36,142 nucleotides of DNA from Lichenicoccus sp964235615 (GTDB lineage Bacteria; Pseudomonadota; Alphaproteobacteria; Acetobacterales; Acetobacteraceae): assembly GCA_964235615.1 (NCBI GenBank), contig CAXSEE010000017.1, positions 1 through 36,142 on the forward strand. Direction: 5' to 3'. Under the pieces are notes generated by a model. That model searched no databases, was not told the origin of the DNA, and saw only the letters and a list, made by a program, of their open reading frames with translations. Within the stretch, counting starts at the first letter, position 1; the number at the start of each line of letters is the position of its first letter. Positions 8,156 through 15,876 of this stretch are shown one piece after another. A program made the translations under genes and the position numbers.

Positions 8156-8311
8156 ATGTCGGAAGCACTTCAGCTTCAGCAGATCGAGAAATTCCCAAGA
8201 AAAGACAAAGGGCGTGAGTACAGGGAGCGAATCCGGGATGAGAACCTCTCCGTGCCAAACTACCGGCTCGATTTCCACATCGGTTTCACGCTCCTGAAGC
8301 CACGCCAATAA
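8156..8311 (+). CDS. Short hypothetical ORF, low-GC, downstream of repeat copy C
   Basis: A 51-codon frame starting MSEALQLQQIEKFPRKDKGR and ending in TLLKPRQ and TAA. Codon choice (CTT, GAA, AAA, AGA) and base composition are poorer in G and C than all neighbours, suggesting foreign or relic DNA. It overlaps the last 26 bp of the phytochrome gene on the other strand. No family was recognised and no convincing ribosome binding site is present. It may be the remnant of a larger gene. The rest of 8116-8155 holds nothing recognisable. Confidence 0.25.
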   Translation: MSEALQLQQIEKFPRKDKGREYRERIRDENLSVPNYRLDFHIGFTLLKPRQ

Positions 8312-10856
8312 TCTCGCCCAACGCACGCGCGATCGAGTCTGAAGAGTAGGGCTTGGTGATCGACGGCGTATTGCGATGCTCGGCGGGATAATCGAAGCCC
8401 TCGCCATAGCCGGTCGCGAAGAGATGCCGTACGCGCAGCTCGCGCAGCCGCGTCGCTACCGGCCAGATCAGTTCATGGCCGAGGTTGATGTCGAGGACTG
8501 CAAATTTCGGCACTTCGAGTTCGAGCTGGCGCAGCGCGTCATCGACATTGCTGGCCACGACGACCCGTTCGGCGCCGAGTGCGAGCAGTATATCCTCGCC
8601 ATTCAGGGCGATGATCATGTTGTCCTCGACCAGCAGCACCGTGCCGGACAGCTGGGCGGACGGAGCCACGACGGCGGTGACGGTTGCGGCCGGATCCGCG
8701 TCCGCCGCTTCACCGATGACGACGTGGCGCGAGGGCAGCCTGAACCGTGCCTGCAAGCCCGCCGGCGCGTAATCGAGATCAGCTTCGCCGCCAAGCTCGT
8801 GCGGGATCGAGCGTTCGATGATCGTCGTGCCGAAGCCACGCCGCGCGGGTGCCGCGACCGGCGGTCCATCGGTCTCGCTCCAGGCCAGCATGACATCGCC
8901 GGCGGGGTTCAGCACCCACCCGATCGTGACCTGTCCGTGCTCGCCGCGCAGGGCGCCGTATTTCGCGGCATTGGTCATGAGTTCGTGGATGACCAGCGCC
9001 ACAGTCGAGAAGGCCTGCGGCTGCAGCAGCACGGCCGGCCCGCTGGCATGGACGCGAACGGCACTCCCACCAAGATAGGCGCCGGCTTCGGTGGCAATCA
9101 GCTCCGCGAGCGAGCTGGGACCCCAGTTCTTGGCGGTGATCTGGTCATGCGCGCGCGCCAGGGCATGGACACGGTCGCCAAGCACGGCGGCGAAACTGTC
9201 GACGTCGACGGCGCTCATCCCGCTCTGTGTCACCAGGCCGCGAATGAGACCGAGTATGTTGCGGACACGATGGTTGAGCTCGGCGATCAGCAATTCCTGC
9301 TTCTGTGTCGCCGCCAGGCGCTCCTTCTCGGTCGTTCCGGCCAGTTGCAGCACGACCTCGATCAGCGTGTTGCGCAGCGCTTCCGCCGCACGCAGTTCGG
9401 CCGCACTCCACGGCGTCGAATGACCGCGCACGATCTCGCGCCACGCCTCGAAGCTCTTGCGCGGCGAGAGACGTGCGCCGCTCGACCCCATGACCAGGAT
9501 CTTCCCCGGCTCGCCTGCCCAGGTCACCGCGCGTGCCATCTCCCGGCGGAAGAACACCAGGTAATCTCTGGTCGAACGCGAAATCGGGATCACCAGCATC
9601 CCGGCTGCGCGTTGCGCGAAATCACGCGCAGGCGCATGGACCTGACCCAGTTCCTCCGTGGCATAGACCTCGCCTGCCACGACATGATCCAGGAATTGCC
9701 GCAGCAGCGCGAACTCCTGGTGCGTCGGCGTGACACCCTTGAGTGTCACATGGCCATCGACGCAGATACCGATGCCGTCGCTCGGCACCAGTTGAGCCAC
9801 GCGATCGGCCAGTGCCACGATGCTTTCGGCGACAGAACCTTTCTCGACCACGGCGGCAACCAGCTGGTCGTGGATCTCCCGCGTGTAGGTCTCGTAGCGG
9901 GCAAGGGCGTCGTGTTCGCGCTTCTCGATCAGGAATGACAGCATCTGCGCGAACAACTCGGCCGTGGTCCGCTGCTCGAAGCCGACATGGTGCGGCGTCA
10001 TGTGGTGGCACGAGACCAACCCCCACAACCTGCCGTCGCGAAGCAGCGAAAGCGTCATCGTGGCGCGGACGCCCATGTTCCGCAGATATTCGATGTGCAT
10101 TGCCGAGTGCGCGCGCAGGACGCTCATCGAAAGGTCGAGCGGCGGCTCCGATCCGTCGCCGCGAAGCAGGATCGGGCTCGGCTCGGCTGCCACGTCGGCC
10201 AGCATACGCACCGGATTGCGCACCAGCAGGGCGCGTGCCTGGAGCGGGATGTCGGCGGCGGGATAACGCAGTCCCAGGAAAGGCTCCAGGCCGGCGCGCG
10301 CGCGTTCGGCGATGACCTCGCCCGAACCATCGGGATGGAAGCGGTAGATCATCACGCGGTCGAAGCCGGTCAGCGCCTGTATCAGCCGCGCCGCCTCGCG
10401 CGTGAGGCTGTCCTGCCCCTGCATGCGGTCCAGCATCGAGCGGACCATCGTGCCCGCGTTGAGCTCGCCAGGCACTTGGCTCGGCTCGGCCTCGATGATG
10501 ATCGTCTGCCCTGCCTTGTGAACGGCAAGGTCGAACCGGCCGCCGCCTTCCTGCAACTGTATGGCGAAGGCGCGCTCGACGGCATCGTTGTCATGCAGCC
10601 ACGAAAGCCGGTTGCGTATCGTATGGACCGCTCTGGCGTCGATCACCTCACCGAACGATGCTCCCAGCAACGCGTCGACGGAGCGTCCGAGATGGTCCGC
10701 GGCATTCGCCGACACCCGCATGATGATCCAGTCGGGCGAGAGAGCGACAAGAAAACCGAAGGGCTGGATGGCACCGATGAGATGTATCGGCTCACGATCG
10801 CAACTGGTGAGATCGACCGCGGGCTGTGCCCATGTGTCTGTTTCGATGACGGCCAT
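8286..10856 (-). CDS. Bacteriophytochrome hybrid: PAS-GAF-PHY, HWE histidine kinase, C-terminal receiver
   Basis: Red/far-red photoreceptor kinase of 856 residues. The N-terminal PAS domain has the biliverdin-attachment Cys19 in SCDREPIHLIGAIQPFG; the usual IQPHG is IQPFG here. The GAF domain carries PAADIPLQAR (DIP motif) and SCHHMTPHH (His284/His285 near the chromophore), followed by PHY. The kinase has the HWE-type H-box LNHRVRNILGLIRG with phospho-acceptor His529. A receiver domain ends the protein (VEDN acidic pair, Asp789 in VLDINLG, Lys in TKPYS). Light should control autophosphorylation and intramolecular phosphotransfer; no separate output regulator or heme oxygenase gene is adjacent. 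It is monocistronic and its 3' end overlaps a small ORF. Confidence 0.95.
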   Translation of the reverse strand: MAVIETDTWAQPAVDLTSCDREPIHLIGAIQPFGFLVALSPDWIIMRVSANAADHLGRSVDALLGASFGEVIDARAVHTIRNRLSWLHDNDAVERAFAIQLQEGGGRFDLAVHKAGQTIIIEAEPSQVPGELNAGTMVRSMLDRMQGQDSLTREAARLIQALTGFDRVMIYRFHPDGSGEVIAERARAGLEPFLGLRYPAADIPLQARALLVRNPVRMLADVAAEPSPILLRGDGSEPPLDLSMSVLRAHSAMHIEYLRNMGVRATMTLSLLRDGRLWGLVSCHHMTPHHVGFEQRTTAELFAQMLSFLIEKREHDALARYETYTREIHDQLVAAVVEKGSVAESIVALADRVAQLVPSDGIGICVDGHVTLKGVTPTHQEFALLRQFLDHVVAGEVYATEELGQVHAPARDFAQRAAGMLVIPISRSTRDYLVFFRREMARAVTWAGEPGKILVMGSSGARLSPRKSFEAWREIVRGHSTPWSAAELRAAEALRNTLIEVVLQLAGTTEKERLAATQKQELLIAELNHRVRNILGLIRGLVTQSGMSAVDVDSFAAVLGDRVHALARAHDQITAKNWGPSSLAELIATEAGAYLGGSAVRVHASGPAVLLQPQAFSTVALVIHELMTNAAKYGALRGEHGQVTIGWVLNPAGDVMLAWSETDGPPVAAPARRGFGTTIIERSIPHELGGEADLDYAPAGLQARFRLPSRHVVIGEAADADPAATVTAVVAPSAQLSGTVLLVEDNMIIALNGEDILLALGAERVVVASNVDDALRQLELEVPKFAVLDINLGHELIWPVATRLRELRVRHLFATGYGEGFDYPAEHRNTPSITKPYSSDSIARALGEIIGVASGA

Positions 10857-10935
10857 GACGTCCCCTCAGGTGACTACCTCAGGACGAACCAGCGTCTCAA
10901 AATAACACAGGGTATCTAGCGCATCCGCAACAGTT

Positions 10936-11157
10936 ATGTCAATGTATGGAGTTGACCTCCTCCCTGATAGGTCGATACGGATGATCATCGAACTCGTCCT
11001 GGTTCAAGTCTGCGAGGGCATGATGCAGCATGACGGTGATCCGGCCGGCGCGAGGCGGGGCGAGATTGTCACTGTCCGGATCATGACCGATGAAGACCCG
11101 ACCTTTGCTGATCTCGACGATGCCCAGATGCGACCGCCGGAAATCAAGCGTCTATGA
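10936..11157 (+). CDS. Small hypothetical ORF in the phytochrome-PhyH gap
   Basis: A 73-codon frame between the phytochrome start and the PhyH-type gene (gap 10857-11195). The part from residue 16, MIIELVLVQVCEGMMQHDGD, then the acidic stretch MTDEDPTFADLDDAQM, looks protein-like, but there is no clear ribosome binding site and no recognised family. The gap otherwise must hold the divergent promoters of the two flanking genes. Low confidence; it may be non-coding. Confidence 0.22.
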   Translation: MSMYGVDLLPDRSIRMIIELVLVQVCEGMMQHDGDPAGARRGEIVTVRIMTDEDPTFADLDDAQMRPPEIKRL

Positions 11158-11195
11158 TCGCCTCAAGGGGCGGACAACGACGGGAGGCAAGGATC

Positions 11196-12377
11196 ATGAA
11201 GACCGATACGCCATTGCGGCTTCGCCATGACAGCGCCTGGCTGAAGATGGCCGGCTGCGACATCGAGGACTTCGCCCGCCAGCAGGGACGCGAGACGGAT
11301 CCGGCGGACTATCCGTGGGCCACCGAGATCGTCCGCCACGTCCCGGTCTATGACGGCGCGCAGATACGCAGCGCGGCCCTGGTGCCCGAGCAGCGTCAGG
11401 CCCTGCTTGCCGAATGGTCGAATGTCATGATGCACGGGCCGGGCCTCGTCGTGCTGCGCGGCGCCATGACCGACCTCGCCGTGGTCGGCGCCGCGACCGC
11501 CCGCTTCGACCAGATCATCGCAGCACAACGGGCTTCAGGGGCCATGGCGGCCGACCATTTCGCCAAGCCCGGCGCCAACGACCGTGTCTGGAACGCCCTG
11601 GAAAAACTCTGCCTGCTCGATCCCGAGACCTTCGCCGCCTATTACGCCAACGCCAGCATCGCCCTGATCAGCGAGGCGTGGCTCGGTCCGGCCTATCAGG
11701 TCACGTCCCAGGTCAACGTCGTCAATCCCGGGGGCGCCGCCCAATCCGCTCATCGCGACTATCATCTCGGCTTCCAGTCGGTGGCGGAGATGGAGCGCTA
11801 TCCAGCGCATGTGCATCGCCTATCGCCGTGCCTGACCCTGCAGGGCGCCGTCGCCCATTGCGACATGCCGGTCGAGAGCGGGCCGACGCTCTACCTGCCC
11901 TATTCGCAGACCTACGAGCCCGGCTATCTCGCGACCGGCCGTCCGGAGTTCCGCGAGTATTTCGACAGGCACCACATCCAGCTTCCCCTGCGCAAGGGCG
12001 ACGCCATCTTCTTCAACCCTGCCCTGTTCCATGCCGCGGGCCACAACCGCTCGGCGAACATCCGGCGGATGGCCAACCTGCTGCAGATCTCGTCGGCTTT
12101 CGGACGCGCGATGGAAAGCATCGACCGCACCCGCATGAGCCGGACGCTCTATCCGGTGCTGCTGTCGATGCGCGCCACTCGTCGGATCGACGACGCCGGG
12201 CTGGCTCACGTGGTCGCGGCCTCGTCGGAGGGCTATCCGTTTCCCGCCGACCTGGATCGTGACCCGCCGGCCGGCGGCCTGGCGCCCGTGTCCCAGCAGG
12301 CGCTGGTGCATCGTGCGCTGGCGGAGAATTGGGAGCCGGCTCGTCTCGACATGTCACTCGAACGGAGGAACGGATGA
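11196..12377 (+). CDS. Phytanoyl-CoA dioxygenase (PhyH)-family oxygenase
   Basis: Fe(II)/2-oxoglutarate oxygenase of 393 residues. The metal triad is visible: His186 and Asp188 in SAHRDYHLGF and a distal His (His279 or His283) in NPALFHAAGHNRS. The following NIRRMANLLQ supplies the 2-oxoglutarate-binding Arg. The central core (GAVAHCDMPVESGPTLYLPY) is typical of PhyH-like enzymes. The substrate is unknown. The start at 11196 has GGGAGGCAAGG upstream; an earlier in-frame start (11154) lacks one. Its stop overlaps the next gene by 4 bp (ATGA), so it heads an operon with two short-chain dehydrogenases, which suggests hydroxylation followed by oxidation of the same molecule. Confidence 0.9.
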   Translation: MKTDTPLRLRHDSAWLKMAGCDIEDFARQQGRETDPADYPWATEIVRHVPVYDGAQIRSAALVPEQRQALLAEWSNVMMHGPGLVVLRGAMTDLAVVGAATARFDQIIAAQRASGAMAADHFAKPGANDRVWNALEKLCLLDPETFAAYYANASIALISEAWLGPAYQVTSQVNVVNPGGAAQSAHRDYHLGFQSVAEMERYPAHVHRLSPCLTLQGAVAHCDMPVESGPTLYLPYSQTYEPGYLATGRPEFREYFDRHHIQLPLRKGDAIFFNPALFHAAGHNRSANIRRMANLLQISSAFGRAMESIDRTRMSRTLYPVLLSMRATRRIDDAGLAHVVAASSEGYPFPADLDRDPPAGGLAPVSQQALVHRALAENWEPARLDMSLERRNG

Positions 12378-13183
12378 GCAGGCTCGATGGGAAGATCATC
12401 GTCGTGACCGGTGGCACGCAGGGGCTTGGCGCCGCCACGGCGCGCCTGCTCGCCGAACGCGGCGCCGCTGGCATCGTGATCTGCGGACGCGGGGCGGAGA
12501 AAGGCGCGGTCCAGGCTGCGGCGATCCAACGCGAGACGGACACGGCAGTGCTCTACGTGAAGGCCGATCTCGAGCGCGTGGAGGATTGCCGCACCGTCAT
12601 CGCCAGCGCGGACCGCCGCTTCGGCCGCCTCGACAGCCTGATCAATGTCGCGGCCATCACCGATCGCGGCACCATACTGGACACCTCGCCGGCGCTGTTC
12701 GACCGCATGTTCGCCGTCAACGTGCGGGCGCCGTTCTTCCTGATGCAGGATGCCGTCGCCCTAATGCGACGTGATGCGGTCCACGGCACGATTGTCAATG
12801 TCTCCTCGATGTCGGCGATGGGCGGCCAGTCCTTCCTGGCCGCCTACTCGGCATCCAAGGGCGCCCTGGACACGCTCACCCGCAACACCGCGCACGCCCT
12901 ATTGCGCAACCGCATCCGGGTCAACGGCCTCAACCTCGGCTGGATGGCCTCCGAAGGCGAGGACCGCATCCAGCGCGAGCATCACGGAAAATCGGAAGAC
13001 TGGCTGGAACAGGCGGCGGCTGCCCAGCCCTCCGGCCGCCTGATCGATCCCGCGGAAGCGGCGCGCGCGATCGCCTTCCTGGCCTCCGACGAGTCCGGGT
13101 TGATGACCGGCACCATGATGGGCTTCGACCAGTCGGTCTGGGGCGCCTATGATCAGTCACCGCATCCGGTCGATCCCTTGTAA
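12374..13183 (+). CDS. Short-chain dehydrogenase/reductase (SDR), classical
   Basis: NAD(P)-dependent oxidoreductase of 269 residues. It shows the nucleotide-binding TGGTQGLG (residues 12-19), INVAA in place of NNAG, the catalytic Ser in VNVSSMSAM, and YSASK with Tyr158 and Lys162. The C-terminal MTGTMMGFDQSVWGAYD is typical for the family. All catalytic residues are present. The start overlaps the stop of the PhyH gene (ATGA), with GGAGGAA upstream, indicating translational coupling. It probably oxidises the hydroxyl made by the upstream oxygenase; the substrate is not deducible. Confidence 0.93.
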   Translation: MSRLDGKIIVVTGGTQGLGAATARLLAERGAAGIVICGRGAEKGAVQAAAIQRETDTAVLYVKADLERVEDCRTVIASADRRFGRLDSLINVAAITDRGTILDTSPALFDRMFAVNVRAPFFLMQDAVALMRRDAVHGTIVNVSSMSAMGGQSFLAAYSASKGALDTLTRNTAHALLRNRIRVNGLNLGWMASEGEDRIQREHHGKSEDWLEQAAAAQPSGRLIDPAEAARAIAFLASDESGLMTGTMMGFDQSVWGAYDQSPHPVDPL

Positions 13184-13193
13184 GGCTCTTTGA

Positions 13194-13895
13194 GTGGCAG
13201 ACATTCCCTACGGCACAGCCCTGATCATCGGCGCGGGCGTCGGCATCAGCGCCTCCCTGGCGCGCCTGCTGACCGGTGCCGGCTGCAAGGTCGGGCTGGC
13301 CGCGCGCAACGCCGGGAAACTCGGCCCGCTCGCCGACGAGATCGGCGGCCAGGCGTTCGCCGCCGACGCCACCGACCCGGCGGCGGTGGCGCGGCTGTTC
13401 GACGAGATGGACAGCCGCCTCGGCGAACCCGACATGGTCATCTACAACGCCGGCGCCCGCGCGCATGGCCCGATCGCCGAGCTCGACCCCGAGGCGGTCC
13501 GGCAGTCCATGGCGGTCAGCGCGTTCGGCGGCTTCCTCGCCACCCAGCAGGCGGCACGACGCATGATCCCGAGGGGCCGCGGCGCGATCCTGCTCACCGG
13601 CGCTTCGGCCAGCGTCAAGGGCTTTCCGCTCTCGTCGGCCTTCGCGATGGGCAAGTTCGCGCTGCGCGGCCTTGCCCAGAGTGCGGCGCGCGAGCTCGGT
13701 CCCAAGGGCATCCATGTCGCCCATGTCGTGATCGACGGCGCGGTGCGCAGCGCCGTCCGACCCGACCCGCCGGACCGTCCGGACAGCACGCTCAGCCCTG
13801 ACGGGATCGCGCAATGCTATCTCGACCTGCTCCGCCAGCCCCGCGACGCCTGGTCGCTCGAGGTCGAGCTGCGTCCCTGGGTCGAGAAGTTCTAG
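13194..13895 (+). CDS. SDR-like protein with Phe in place of the catalytic Tyr
   Basis: A 233-residue SDR-fold protein. The cofactor loop is GAGVGIS (atypical spacing of glycines), the NAG motif is YNAGA, and a Ser is present in LTGASASVKG. In the YxxxK position the sequence is FAMGK: Phe150 replaces Tyr, while Lys154 is kept. I recall this AFAMGKFAL form from a group of SDR relatives with RELGPKGIHVAHVVIDG, so it is probably a family trait and not a recent mutation. Start is GTG at 13194, 10 bp after the preceding stop, with AAGG upstream. Third gene of the PhyH-SDR-SDR operon. It may be a non-canonical reductase or a binding or regulatory subunit. Confidence 0.88.
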   Translation: MADIPYGTALIIGAGVGISASLARLLTGAGCKVGLAARNAGKLGPLADEIGGQAFAADATDPAAVARLFDEMDSRLGEPDMVIYNAGARAHGPIAELDPEAVRQSMAVSAFGGFLATQQAARRMIPRGRGAILLTGASASVKGFPLSSAFAMGKFALRGLAQSAARELGPKGIHVAHVVIDGAVRSAVRPDPPDRPDSTLSPDGIAQCYLDLLRQPRDAWSLEVELRPWVEKF

Positions 13896-14031
13896 CGGCC
13901 CAGGGCCTTGATGGCGTTCGAGGTGTCACGCCGGAGAGCCTCGGCACGACTATTCCCGAACTGACGATTTTGTCGAGCGATCTGTTCCATTTGCGCATAT
14001 GGTGGACATCATAGAGTTGTGACGGCTTCGT

Positions 14032-14640
14032 ATGGATAAAATGCAGCCTTATTTCCTTGCGATCGGCGCCTCGGGAAGCGAGGGACTGAAGGACATCATG
14101 GATCTGCTCCACGCGTTGCCGCAGCCGGTTCCAGCCGTCACCATGGTCGTGCTGCACCGGCCGACCGACAAGATCAGCAAGTTGCGCGACGTGCTGGCTC
14201 GTCAATGTGAGATGCCCGTCGTCATCAGCACCGAGGGCCAGAACTTCGAGCCGGGCACCTGCTATATCGGGGAGCCCCAGGAACATCTGACCCTGGTGGC
14301 CCAGAACCTGGCGCACCTCGTGCCAGGCATCGGCAACAGCCTGCGCAACCGGACCGTGGACACGTTGTTCAACTCCCTCGCACTCCATGCCGGACAGCGG
14401 GTGATCGGTGTCGTCCTGTCGGGGTCGCTGGATGACGGCTCGCGCGGACTGGCTGCCATCCACCAGGCCAAGGGGCTCACGATGGTGCTCGACCCTGGAC
14501 ATAAGCAGAGGGGAATGCAGCAGAACGCGATCGATTATGACGGCCCGATCAGCTTCATCGGAACTGCGATCGAGATGGCCGACGTGATCGGACGGGTGTT
14601 GTCGGACGATCAGGCCGACGATCCCCGGTTCCGAGCCTAG
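14032..14640 (+). CDS. Stand-alone CheB-type methylesterase domain protein
   Basis: A 202-residue protein equal to the catalytic domain of chemotaxis protein-glutamate methylesterase, without the N-terminal receiver domain. The triad can be placed at Ser14 (IGASGSEG), His42 (VVLHRP) and Asp135 (LSGSLDDGSRGL). The nucleophile loop differs from the usual GASTGG. No cheR, methyl-accepting protein or other chemotaxis gene lies nearby, so a chemotaxis role is uncertain; such CheB/CheR-like domains also occur in sensory kinase systems. ATG 14032 or 14041 could be the start; neither has a strong ribosome binding site. Monocistronic. The 136 bp upstream presumably hold its promoter. Confidence 0.85.
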   Translation: MDKMQPYFLAIGASGSEGLKDIMDLLHALPQPVPAVTMVVLHRPTDKISKLRDVLARQCEMPVVISTEGQNFEPGTCYIGEPQEHLTLVAQNLAHLVPGIGNSLRNRTVDTLFNSLALHAGQRVIGVVLSGSLDDGSRGLAAIHQAKGLTMVLDPGHKQRGMQQNAIDYDGPISFIGTAIEMADVIGRVLSDDQADDPRFRA

Positions 14641-14767
14641 GCTTACGCCTTCGGAACATGCAATTGTCCGGTCCCGGCGAGACAAGACCGTTACCGAAGT
14701 CGATCTGATGAAACCAGGACAGCGCGTTGACGCGTGCACGAAGGTCGTCTGCCAGGAGGACTCAGGA

Positions 14768-14843
14768 TGGTGGAGCCAAGCGGGATCGAACCGCTGACCT
14801 CCTGAATGCCATTCAGGCGCTCTCCCAACTGAGCTATGGCCCC
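14768..14843 (-). tRNA. tRNA-Ala (anticodon GGC)
   Basis: A 76-nt cloverleaf on the minus strand: 5' GGGGCCATAGCTCAGTTGGG, anticodon arm CCTGA-ATGGCAT-TCAGG with anticodon GGC, T-arm GCGGTTCGATCCCGC, and acceptor end TGGCTCCACCA with encoded CCA. It reads GCC, a codon used heavily in this GC-rich DNA. Confidence 0.97.
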
Positions 14844-14937
14844 GGTCTTCCGGTCGGCTTCCCCGGGAGGAAGCACTTGGGTGGCGGGCATATAGTCCGG
14901 GCTGGAAGCAGTGGCAAGTCCCGAAGCATCGGCGAGG

Positions 14938-15570
14938 CTAGCGCAGCAGGAGACCAAATTCGCGCAGGAAACCAAGCAATGCCAGCAGAGGCAGCCCCAG
15001 TATCGCGGCATGCTCTCCCTCCACCTCGGCGAACAACTGCATGCCGGGGCCCTCCAGGCGATAGGCGCCGACGCTGGACAGGACATGCTCTCCTTCCAGG
15101 GCGAGATAGGCCGCGAGCATCTCGTCGGAGAAGGTCCGCATGGTCAGGCGCGGCCGGGCGACGTGCTGCCAGAGGGTGCGGCCCTGGTAGTGGAGGCTGA
15201 TGGCGGTGTGCAGCTCGTGCGAGCGGCCACGCAGGGCGAGCAGATGCCGGCGTGCTTGGGCCGCGTCGGCCGGCTTGTCGAACCACTGCCCTTCACACAC
15301 CAGAAGCTGGTCGGCGCCGATGACGATCGCGTCCGGCTGCGGGACATGCCTGGCCTTGAGATCGGCCAGCAGCAGGGCGGTATGGTCGGGGCCGGCACCC
15401 TCGATGCGGGCTGCCCGCTTGACCGCGGTCTCGTCGATGCCTGCCGGCCTGGCGGCAACCTTCAGTCCCGCGGCATGCAGCAGGGTGAGGCGAGCCTGCG
15501 AAGCGCTGGCAAGGATCAACTTGGGCAGTGCCGCCTGCAACAGTACTGGTGAAGAATCGGATGGGTTCAT
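14938..15570 (-). CDS. maf: Maf-family nucleoside triphosphate pyrophosphatase
   Basis: House-cleaning (d)NTP pyrophosphatase of 210 residues. It shows LILASASQARLTLLHAAGL, the acidic segment GIDETAVKR, DAIVIGADQLLVCEGQWFDK (conserved IxADQ), and LALRGRSHELHTAI and SSVGAYRLEGPG typical of Maf. The first motif is a variant of the more usual SxxRxxLL. The ATG at 15570 is selected by homology; no strong ribosome binding site. It is transcribed away from hemE across the candidate replication origin. Substrate class (dTTP/UTP or m7GTP) is not deducible with certainty. Confidence 0.92.
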   Translation of the reverse strand: MNPSDSSPVLLQAALPKLILASASQARLTLLHAAGLKVAARPAGIDETAVKRAARIEGAGPDHTALLLADLKARHVPQPDAIVIGADQLLVCEGQWFDKPADAAQARRHLLALRGRSHELHTAISLHYQGRTLWQHVARPRLTMRTFSDEMLAAYLALEGEHVLSSVGAYRLEGPGMQLFAEVEGEHAAILGLPLLALLGFLREFGLLLR

Positions 15571-15876
15571 CGGTGTGAGGATAACGGGGTACTTGGGGAT
15601 GATAAGCACTGATTGGAGATCAGTACCTAGTACTGGGGATGAAAGCGACGAGCGGCGTCGCGGTGGGTTGTACACAGCCGCTTGTCGGTGGATTCGGGAT
15701 AAAGCCGAAACCTCTCGATCCGGTCAGGATGCAGGATCTGTACACTCTGTGGGGAAAGCGGGGTACATTCTGCGAAAGCTGGGTACCCCGTGATTCACAG
15801 GCATCAACTGCTATCCCCATATTTCTTTATTCTTCTTTCATGTTTAGAGGTGTGCTCATCAGGGCGAAGGTGGGGC
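15571..15876. other. Candidate chromosomal replication origin (oriC) between maf and hemE
   Basis: A 306-bp non-coding gap directly upstream of hemE, the gene that flanks oriC in Caulobacter and other alphaproteobacteria. It contains DnaA-box-like sites: TGATTCACA (15791, one mismatch to the Caulobacter TGATCCACA box), TGGGGATAG (complement of 15811-15819), TGGGGATGA (15594 and 15634), TGTGGGGAA (15749) and TTGTACACA (15668). It also has two GANTC methylation sites (15691 and 15792), the inverted repeat CAGTAC-CTA-GTACTG (15621-15635), and an AT-rich run at 15820-15846 in otherwise GC-rich DNA, a possible unwinding element. The DnaA boxes are all imperfect, so this is a context-supported inference. 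Confidence 0.55.

Noticed and set aside
13896..14031. Possible leader ORF upstream of the CheB-like gene
   Set aside because: Only a 17-codon frame without ribosome binding site or similarity.
15790..15876. Longer hemE starting at 15790
   Set aside because: The added residues lie in the candidate origin, are hydrophobic without homology, and the ATG at 15877 has a proper ribosome binding site.
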